NCBI GenBank assembly: GCA_963713545.1
Contig: CAVQME010000010.1
Location: 1 to 64,000, forward strand
Length of the DNA stretch: 64,000 bases
Origin: CAVPLM01 sp963713545
GTDB lineage: Bacteria > Actinomycetota > Thermoleophilia > RBG-16-64-13
Direction: 5' to 3'
Below the pieces are notes generated by a model. The model had not been told where the DNA came from. It made no database searches and was given only the letters and a program-made list of their open reading frames with translations. The translations under genes were made by a program, and so were the position numbers. This document shows, piece after piece, positions 58,436 through 64,000 of this stretch; positions within the stretch are counted from its first letter, which is position 1, and each line of letters begins with the position of its first letter.

Positions 58436-59599
58436 TCAGTCGGCCGCGCGCAGCGTGGCATACGGATTGACCGCCCCTCCGCCCCCGGGGTGGATCTCAA
58501 AATGCAGGTGATAGCAGCCGTTGGCATTCCCGGTGCAGCCCACCCAGCCGATCGTCTGCCCGGCGCTCACCGAGACCCCCGAATGGATACCCGAGGCGAT
58601 CCCATCCAGATGAGCGTAGTAGTAGCTGGAGCCGTTCTTGCCCCGCAGCCAGATGGTGATCCCCCCCAGTCCGCCGTCGGTGGGATTGGTTCGGAGGATG
58701 GTCCCGCTGACACAGGCCACCACCGGCGTGCCGTGCGGGGCCATGATGTCGGTGCCCTTGTGGCTGCGTCCGCCCGATCGAGCAGCGCCCCACGTGTTTG
58801 TGAAGCTGTGCGGCCCGTCCACCGGGAAGACGAAGGAACCGGATTGGACGGCCCCCCCGCTCGAATTCTTCTTCGCCGCCGCCTTGGCCGCTGCTGCCGC
58901 CGCCGCTTTGGCTTTGGCCGCAGCCTCAGCCGCCTTGCGCTGAGCCTCTTTTATGGCCGCCACCTGGGCCTTCAGGCGTCTGTACTCCTTCGCCGAGGCC
59001 TTCATCTTCTCGTTCATCTCGGCCTGGAGCGTCTTCAGTTCTTCCATCTGGACCGTCTGGGCCTGCTTCTTCTCGGCAAGCTCGGCCTCGCGATCCTCGG
59101 CTTTGCTCAAATGGCCTCTGATCTCGTCGAACAGCTGCTGGTCATCGTCCGCCACTTTGCCCAGCATGGAGAAACGCTGCAGGATCGAGCCCAGATCGGT
59201 TTCCGAGAAAAGGATCTCCAGGTAGTCAGGCGTGGATGAGTTTCCGTTTTTGTAGAGCTCGACCAGACGGCTGGCCAGCTGCGCCCGGGCGATCCCCAGG
59301 TCCTTCTCCGAACGAGCAATGTCGTTCTCGATCTCCGAGATGGCATCGTCCAAATTGGCCAGCCGTATCTCGGCGTTGTTGTACTTCGCGGCCAGTTCGT
59401 CCAGAGAAGCCTGAAGCTTGCTCAATTTGGCACTGGCCTCTTTCAACTCTGCCTGCTTCTGAGTGAGCGTGGAGCCCAGCGCGGGAGAGAGCAGGGGTGA
59501 AACAACGAGGAATACGAGCATCATGAAGGCCAGGAGACACGGGGAAACCCATCTCCTAGCCCGCCGTGTATGCGCTTCCGGTGTCCGGGGAGTGCTCAT
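58436..59599 (-). CDS. Secreted M23 family peptidase with coiled-coil (EnvC/murein hydrolase-like)
   Basis: The 387-residue product has a signal peptide (about 1-42: a basic head, then CLLAFMMLVFLVVSPLL). A long coiled coil follows (about 45-235, PcsB/CwlO type), with an Ala/Lys-rich linker. A C-terminal LytM/M23 domain (about 250-385) has RSHKGTDIMAPHGTPVVA with the first zinc ligands and CYHLHFEIHPGG with the HxH ligand, so it should cleave peptidoglycan peptide bridges. I start at ATG 59599; ATGs at 59611 and 59647 are in frame, none has a ribosome binding site, and a TAAAAT box at 59610-59615 would again give a nearly leaderless message. Confidence 0.9.
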   Translation of the reverse strand: MSTPRTPEAHTRRARRWVSPCLLAFMMLVFLVVSPLLSPALGSTLTQKQAELKEASAKLSKLQASLDELAAKYNNAEIRLANLDDAISEIENDIARSEKDLGIARAQLASRLVELYKNGNSSTPDYLEILFSETDLGSILQRFSMLGKVADDDQQLFDEIRGHLSKAEDREAELAEKKQAQTVQMEELKTLQAEMNEKMKASAKEYRRLKAQVAAIKEAQRKAAEAAAKAKAAAAAAAKAAAKKNSSGGAVQSGSFVFPVDGPHSFTNTWGAARSGGRSHKGTDIMAPHGTPVVACVSGTILRTNPTDGGLGGITIWLRGKNGSSYYYAHLDGIASGIHSGVSVSAGQTIGWVGCTGNANGCYHLHFEIHPGGGGAVNPYATLRAAD

Positions 59600-59692
59600 A
59601 CGGGTATGCATTTTATCAAAAGATATGAAACTCCCCTGCAAATGCATACGCTGTGGCCGATATCAGCGAAGCTTTCATCGCGGTAACCCTCG

Positions 59693-60487
59693 TCAAAGTC
59701 GCACAGGGATCCCTCGCTCGGCCATATGCTCCTTCGCCTGGTGGATGGTGAACTCACCGTAGTGGAATATGGACGCGGCCAAGACGGCATCGGCCTTGCC
59801 CTCTTGGACCACCTCAACCAGGTGGTCGAGAGTCCCGGCTCCCCCGCTGGCGATGACGGGCACGTTCACGGCCTCGGCCACCGCTCGCGTGAGTTCGAGA
59901 TCGTAGCCGTCCTTGGTGCCGTCCCGGTCCATGGAGGTCAGCAGGATCTCCCCTGCGCCCAATGAGACGGCCTTGACCGCCCACAGCACCGCGTCCAGAC
60001 CGGTAGGCACCCGTCCGCCGTTCAGGTACGCCTCCCAATGCAGCGGCGCCGCCGGGTGGTCGGCAACGCCCTGTGAGAGCCCCCCCACCCGTTTCGCATC
60101 TATGGCGATGACCACACACTGCGAGCCGAAACGGCGGGCACATGCCGTGATGAGAGAAGGGTCTTGGATGGCAGCGGAATTCAGCGACACCTTATCCGCG
60201 CCGGCCCCCAGCAATTCCCGCACGTCGTCCTCGCCGCGGATCCCACCCCCGATGGTGAAGGGGATGAAGAGCTCTTCCGCGCAGTGGCGGGCCAACTCGA
60301 CGATGGTGTCGCGTTTCTCGTGCGAGGCGGTGATGTCGAGGAAGACCACCTCGTCCGCCCCCTCCCGGTCGTAGCGGGAGGCGAGCTCCACCGGGTCCCC
60401 AGCGTCGCGGATATCCACGAAGTTGGTGCCCTTGACCACCCTACCCTTGTCGACGTCCAAACAAGGGATGATCCGCTTGAGCAGCAT
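59693..60487 (-). CDS. hisF: Imidazole glycerol phosphate synthase cyclase subunit HisF
   Basis: HisF closes the imidazole ring using ammonia from HisH and releases AICAR. The 264-residue barrel has RIIPCLDVDKGRVVKGTNFV (catalytic Asp11), FLDITASHEKRDT, FTIGGGIRGEDDV, ADKVSLNSAAI, VVIAIDAKRVGG (second catalytic Asp) and LTSMDRDGTKDGYDLELT. ASGGAGTLDHLVEV near the C-terminus completes the phosphate sites. An insert of about 15 residues after AIDAKR slightly exceeds the usual 250 residues. The ATG overlaps the hisA stop by one base (TGATG). It ends the his block. Confidence 0.97.
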   Translation of the reverse strand: MLLKRIIPCLDVDKGRVVKGTNFVDIRDAGDPVELASRYDREGADEVVFLDITASHEKRDTIVELARHCAEELFIPFTIGGGIRGEDDVRELLGAGADKVSLNSAAIQDPSLITACARRFGSQCVVIAIDAKRVGGLSQGVADHPAAPLHWEAYLNGGRVPTGLDAVLWAVKAVSLGAGEILLTSMDRDGTKDGYDLELTRAVAEAVNVPVIASGGAGTLDHLVEVVQEGKADAVLAASIFHYGEFTIHQAKEHMAERGIPVRL

Positions 60488-61266
60488 CAGTCGCTCCCAG
60501 ATTCGCCGGCCCCGGCCTCGTCGACCCGACAGCCTGGACCTGTATCCAGCACCGCCAAAGCCTCCGCCACCGAGAACCGGCCTTCGTAGAGCGCCCGGCC
60601 GGCGATGACGCCCGTTACTCCCAGCGGCTCCAACGCCAACAACGCGCGCAGATCGTCAAGACCGGTGACCCCGCCCGAGGCGATGATCTCTAGTCCAGTG
60701 CTCAGGGCCAGCTCGCGGATGCCCTCGAGATTGACGCTCTGCATCATGCCGTCCCGGCTGATATCGGTGTAGAGGATCTCGCGCACTCCGCCGGCCTCCA
60801 GGCGGCCGGCGAGATCCAGCGCCCGGACGTCGCTCCGTTCCTGCCAGCCCTTGGTCTTGACGAAGCCGTCCTCAGCATCCACCGCCACCACCACCCGCTC
60901 CGGCCCCAGCACGCCCAGGGCTCGCGACAGGAAGGCTTCGTCCTCCACGGCGCTTGTGCCGATGACAGCCTTGGCGACCTCGCTCTCCTCGATCAACCGA
61001 AGAGCCTCCTCAGTCCTGATGCCGCCCCCGGTCTCCACCGGGATCGGCACTGCCTCGGCGATGGCCCTCACCAGGGCGAAATTCCGCTGCACTCCCTCCC
61101 GGGCTCCGTCGAGGTCGACAACGTGCAGATAGCGAGCGCCTTCGCGCACCCAATGCTCGGCCATGGCCACAGGATCGTCCCCGAACACGGTCTCGTCGGC
61201 GAAGTCCCCTCGGCGAAGACGGACGCACCGCCCGCCCTGGATATCGATGGCCGGGATGAGTCGCAT
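60487..61266 (-). CDS. hisA: ProFAR isomerase HisA
   Basis: HisA isomerises ProFAR to PRFAR in histidine synthesis. The 259-residue half-barrel-duplicated protein has IPAIDIQGGRCVRLRRGDF (catalytic Asp), YLHVVDLDGAREG, VETGGGIRTEEALR, KAVIGTSAVED, VVAVDAEDGFVKTKGWQE (second Asp) and LYTDISRDGMMQSVNLEGI. In many Actinobacteria HisA doubles as the tryptophan enzyme PriA; that dual function cannot be read here, since a separate trpF may exist elsewhere. It overlaps hisF by one base and follows hisH after 33 nt. Confidence 0.96.
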   Translation of the reverse strand: MRLIPAIDIQGGRCVRLRRGDFADETVFGDDPVAMAEHWVREGARYLHVVDLDGAREGVQRNFALVRAIAEAVPIPVETGGGIRTEEALRLIEESEVAKAVIGTSAVEDEAFLSRALGVLGPERVVVAVDAEDGFVKTKGWQERSDVRALDLAGRLEAGGVREILYTDISRDGMMQSVNLEGIRELALSTGLEIIASGGVTGLDDLRALLALEPLGVTGVIAGRALYEGRFSVAEALAVLDTGPGCRVDEAGAGESGSD

Positions 61267-61299
61267 CAGCTCGCCGTCTGCATCAGCCCGCCGCCTGCA

Positions 61300-61953
61300 T
61301 CAGTCGTCCACCAGCCCCGCCCGGCGGGCGAAGTTGCGATAGAACCGAAGCCCCAGACTGCTCGATTTCTCCGGATGGAACTGCACCGCCGCTACGTTGT
61401 CCACCTCGATGGCCGACGCGAAAATCACCCCGTCGTAGTCGGTCATGGCCAGCACGTCGGCAGGGGAGCGCGGCACCACCGCGTACCCGTGCACGAAGTA
61501 GAACGCCGAACCATCGGGGATCCCGTCGAGAAGATCGGAGCAAGTGCAGGCTTCCACCTGATTCCAGCCGATGTGCGGCACTTTCACCGTCGGCGGCAGT
61601 GCCCGGACGTCCCCGCGTACCAGTCCCAGGCCCGAGATACCCGGGTCCTCTTCGCTGCTCTCGAAGAGAAGCTGCAGACCCAGGCAGACCCCCAGGAATG
61701 GCACCCCGGCTTCGATCCGCTCCAGCAAAGGCTCGACCAGCCCTTTTTCCTCCAGCTGCTCCATGGCCGCGCCGAAGGCTCCTACACCCGGCAGCACCAG
61801 GCCGGAAGCGCTGGCCATCTCCGCGGCATCGTGCCCGACGATGGCTTCCACCCCCACGTGCTCGAAGGCTTTCTGTACCGAGCGGAGGTTCCCCGAGCCA
61901 TAGTCGACGATGTAGAGCGACCGAGCTCCGGCCCCGATCCCGAAGCCGCTCAC
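61300..61953 (-). CDS. hisH: Imidazole glycerol phosphate synthase glutaminase subunit HisH
   Basis: HisH releases ammonia from glutamine and channels it to HisF. The 217-residue class I amidotransferase has SLYIVDYGSGNLRSVQKAFE, VLPGVGAFGAAMEQL, the nucleophile elbow PFLGVCLGLQLLFESSEE (catalytic Cys), VPHIGWNQV, FYFVHGYAV and the His-Glu pair in AVQFHPEKSSSLGLRFYRNF. The start is a GTG overlapping the hisB stop (GTGA). About nine extra residues precede the core. The gene is intact. Confidence 0.96.
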   Translation of the reverse strand: MSGFGIGAGARSLYIVDYGSGNLRSVQKAFEHVGVEAIVGHDAAEMASASGLVLPGVGAFGAAMEQLEEKGLVEPLLERIEAGVPFLGVCLGLQLLFESSEEDPGISGLGLVRGDVRALPPTVKVPHIGWNQVEACTCSDLLDGIPDGSAFYFVHGYAVVPRSPADVLAMTDYDGVIFASAIEVDNVAAVQFHPEKSSSLGLRFYRNFARRAGLVDD

Positions 61954-62573
61954 AAGACCCCTTTGGTCGAAGGCACGCCGCTGGCGCGGGGGTCGAACGA
62001 GACAGCCTGCCGCAACGCCTTGGCGAACGCCTTGAAGACCGCCTCGATGGTGTGGTGCGCGTCCCCCCCAGACAATACACGCACGTGCATAGTCATGCGG
62101 GCATTGTTGGCGATCGCCCGAAAGAACTCGGCCACGAGACTGCTGTCGAAGCCCGCGATACTCTCTCCCACCGGTCCGCCTTCATATGCAAAGTAGGGAC
62201 GCCCGCTCAGATCGAGAGCGACCATCACCAGGGCGTCGTCCATGGGAACGACCATGTTCCCGTACCGGTAGACCCCTTTCTTGTCGCCCACCGCTTCGGC
62301 GAGAGCCAGGCCGAGACAGATACCCACATCTTCCACCGTGTGGTGTCCGCCGGTCTGCAGATCGCCGCTGGCCTCCACATGCAGATCGAACAGACTGTGA
62401 CCTGCGAAGAGTTCCAGCATGTGGTCGAAAAATCCCAGGCCGGTGCCGATGGTCGCCTTGCCCGAGCCGTCGAGGCCGAGCCTGACCTTGACACTCGTCT
62501 CGCGGGTCTTGCGCTCTATTGTCGCCGACCGGCGAGCTGTATCGACGGGCCGCGTGGAGCTATCGGGCTGCAC
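61950..62573 (-). CDS. hisB: Imidazoleglycerol-phosphate dehydratase HisB
   Basis: HisB dehydrates IGP to imidazole acetol phosphate. The 207-residue monofunctional enzyme (no phosphatase domain) has the manganese-binding motifs GFFDHMLELFAGHSLFDLHV, TGGHHTVEDVGICLGLAL, MVVPMDDALVMVALDLSGR and GDAHHTIEAVFKAFAKALR. I start at the GTG 62573, 4 nt after GGAGGAGACA; the frame is open further upstream but the added residues are not family-like. It is 177 nt from hisD; hisC, which usually sits between them, is absent, and that gap holds no gene. Confidence 0.95.
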   Translation of the reverse strand: MQPDSSTRPVDTARRSATIERKTRETSVKVRLGLDGSGKATIGTGLGFFDHMLELFAGHSLFDLHVEASGDLQTGGHHTVEDVGICLGLALAEAVGDKKGVYRYGNMVVPMDDALVMVALDLSGRPYFAYEGGPVGESIAGFDSSLVAEFFRAIANNARMTMHVRVLSGGDAHHTIEAVFKAFAKALRQAVSFDPRASGVPSTKGVL

Positions 62574-62750
62574 TGTCTCCTCCGTGGTCAGAGAGGGGCA
62601 TGTCTTGCACAAATACCTGCCGTTGCCTGCGCTCGCCGGGGGTCGTGCCTCCGACCGCGTCAGCAACGCAGGGAGGATAGCATAGGGCCGATGCGCCTGG
62701 ACCGAGAATCCCGTTCGCGCCGCGATGCCCGCTGGTGAAGGCCCTTTCCG

Positions 62751-64000
62751 TCAGTCGGTGGCCGCGGCGCGGAGCTCCGCCGAGATGCGGTGAAACACGA
62801 AACCCTCGCTGTTCGCGAGCTGCGCTAGGTGAGGCGTCAGCGCCTTCACGCCCTGCGGTGGCATCTCCACTGACGAAGAACTGCGCAGGAAGGTCAGCAC
62901 CGAAAGCGGCGAGGAGAAGCGGGCAGAACCACCGGTGGGCAGCACGTGATTGCTACCGGCTACGTAGTCCCCGAAGGCGGTAGGGGTACGGTGGCCCAAG
63001 AAGACGGCCCCCGCAGACCGCACCCTGGGCAGGAAGCCGCGCGGATCCGCGACCTGAAGTTCCAGGTGCTCCGGCGCGTACGCATTGACCAGGAATGCGG
63101 CCAGGTCGAGGAAGTCTTCGCTCGGGGCGGGATAGAAGGCGGTCAGTCTGTCCCCAGCTTGGTCGGCGCTCCGGCGATCGTGGCCCGCACGGCCGCCGCA
63201 GCCACAACTGCACACGCCCGACTCCCGCATGCGTTCGACGGCTTGCGCCACCTCGAGGCAAAGCCCCTCTGATTCAGCCAACAGCACTGCCTGCGCTCCA
63301 CTGCCGTGCTCTTCCTGGGCCAGCAGGTCGGCGGCGATCCAGGCCGGCCGCGCCGTCCTGTCCGCGACCACCAGCACCTCGCTCGGACCGGCCAGGTTAT
63401 CGATGCCCACCGCGCCGTAGACCTGGCGCTTCGCCTCCATGACGTAGGCATTGCCCGGACCGCAGATGACGTCCACCCGAGGGACGGTCTCGGTCCCGTA
63501 GGCCATGGCCGCGATGGCCTGAGCCCCACCCAAGCGGAACACCCGCCGGATACCTACAAGCTGGGCTGCGGCCAGCACCGAGGGGTTCACGGACCCGTCC
63601 CGTCCAGGCGGGGTGCAGACGATGAGCTCTTCGACCCCGGCCACGAGTGCCGGGACCGCGTTCATGATCACCGTGGAGGCGTAGGAACCCAAGCCACCCG
63701 GGACGTACAGGCCGGCTCGATCCACCGGCAGGTGACGGATCCCCAGCTTCTGTCCCTGCGGGCCCTCCTCTTCCCAGTCGGGCGCCAACTCGTGCCTGTG
63801 GAAGAAGGTGCAGTTCTCGCAAGCCGTCTCCAGTGCCGTCAAGACCTGTGCGTCGACATCGCGGTACGCGGCCTCGAGGTCCTCCGTCCCTACCGCCAGC
63901 GCTGAGACGCTCGCGTCTTCCCAGTCGAATCGGGCCGTCGCCTCGACCAGGGCCGCATCCCCGCGGGCACGGACATCGGCGACCAGCCCGGCGACGACAT
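62751..64000 (-). CDS. hisD: Histidinol dehydrogenase HisD, 5' end beyond the window
   Basis: HisD carries out the last two oxidations of histidine synthesis. The frame stays open to the window end; the visible part (about 416 residues) begins near the family's residue 15, VVAGLVADVRARGDAALVEA. It shows RAGLYVPGGLGSYASTVIMN, GTETVPRVDVICGPGNAYVM, NLAGPSEVLVVADRTARPAW, the zinc ligands in LLAQEEHG and YAPEHLEL, and GDYVAGSNHVLPTGG. A segment near 63180-63230 encodes CSCGCGG within a divergent 30-residue stretch, where relatives have a plain helix-strand region. No start codon needs to be chosen inside the window. Confidence 0.95.
   Translation of the reverse strand, partial: VVAGLVADVRARGDAALVEATARFDWEDASVSALAVGTEDLEAAYRDVDAQVLTALETACENCTFFHRHELAPDWEEEGPQGQKLGIRHLPVDRAGLYVPGGLGSYASTVIMNAVPALVAGVEELIVCTPPGRDGSVNPSVLAAAQLVGIRRVFRLGGAQAIAAMAYGTETVPRVDVICGPGNAYVMEAKRQVYGAVGIDNLAGPSEVLVVADRTARPAWIAADLLAQEEHGSGAQAVLLAESEGLCLEVAQAVERMRESGVCSCGCGGRAGHDRRSADQAGDRLTAFYPAPSEDFLDLAAFLVNAYAPEHLELQVADPRGFLPRVRSAGAVFLGHRTPTAFGDYVAGSNHVLPTGGSARFSSPLSVLTFLRSSSSVEMPPQGVKALTPHLAQLANSEGFVFHRISAELRAAATD

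Overview
This is a gene-dense, high-GC bacterial chromosome segment with no mobile element, CRISPR array or rRNA operon. No stretch above about 250 bases lacks a gene. The best guess is a deep-branching, probably anaerobic or microaerophilic member of the Actinobacteria. Pointers are the mfd/PpiC/mazG/eno/ftsB/DUF501 order (DUF501 is essentially actinobacterial), an actinobacterial SOS box in front of dinB, a Nur-type operator in front of a Fur gene, promoters that leave almost no 5' leader, LytR-CpsA-Psr and LiaF-like proteins, a flavodiiron protein with an iron-sulfur flavoprotein, and selenocysteine use. The species cannot be named from this window.

Region 1 (1-18 kb, mostly minus strand): a cut tRNA-Leu, DUF501 protein, a small membrane protein, FtsB/DivIC, enolase, MazG, a PpiC-type foldase, Mfd, Pth, L25/Ctc, PRPP synthetase, a GlmU that has only the uridylyltransferase half, tRNA-Gln with its own promoter, IspE, an NTF2-META fusion and an FMN reductase. 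A plus-strand LCP-family cell-wall ligase gene follows.

Region 2 (17-34 kb): RsmA, TatD, MetG, RsmI, a broken ROK sugar kinase, DUF2007, HD and Nudix proteins and threonine aldolase. Next is a sugar-catabolic set made of an LsrF-like aldolase/thiolase, an Rpe/LsrE-like epimerase and a RhaD-type aldolase-dehydrogenase fusion with two frameshifts. Then come a zinc-ribbon/discoidin membrane protein, SOS-controlled DinB, a small cation-efflux protein, Pgi and a QtmA-like glycosyltransferase.

Region 3 (34-47 kb): Nfo, an aminotransferase, a GNAT, FtsZ paired with ParA, a B12-binding radical SAM protein, a polysaccharide deacetylase, an anti-sigma switch pair (STAS and HATPase), SelD, and a Fur-family regulator leading a CbiMN-Q-O nickel/cobalt transporter.

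Region 4 (47-64 kb): PspC, a Cys-rich protein, Isf, a flavodiiron protein, DUF2769, a methyltransferase, a GNAT-GNAT-rhodanese fusion, a LiaF-like protein, glutamate dehydrogenase, a very large PEP-synthase-like protein with two receiver-like domains, an M23 peptidase, and hisF-hisA-hisH-hisB-hisD (hisC absent, hisD cut by the window end).

The most interesting result is that two genes are interrupted by in-frame UGA codons that read sensibly as selenocysteine. These are selD (Sec16) and the rhodanese fusion (Sec393). In both, a perfect short hairpin starts 13-14 nt after the UGA, as a bacterial SECIS should. Many minus-strand genes are coupled by ATGA or GTGA overlaps. This overlap pattern independently supports the readthrough product of the rhodanese gene. 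Five single-base frame breaks in three genes (eno, ROK, aldolase-SDR) suggest draft-quality sequence as much as real decay.
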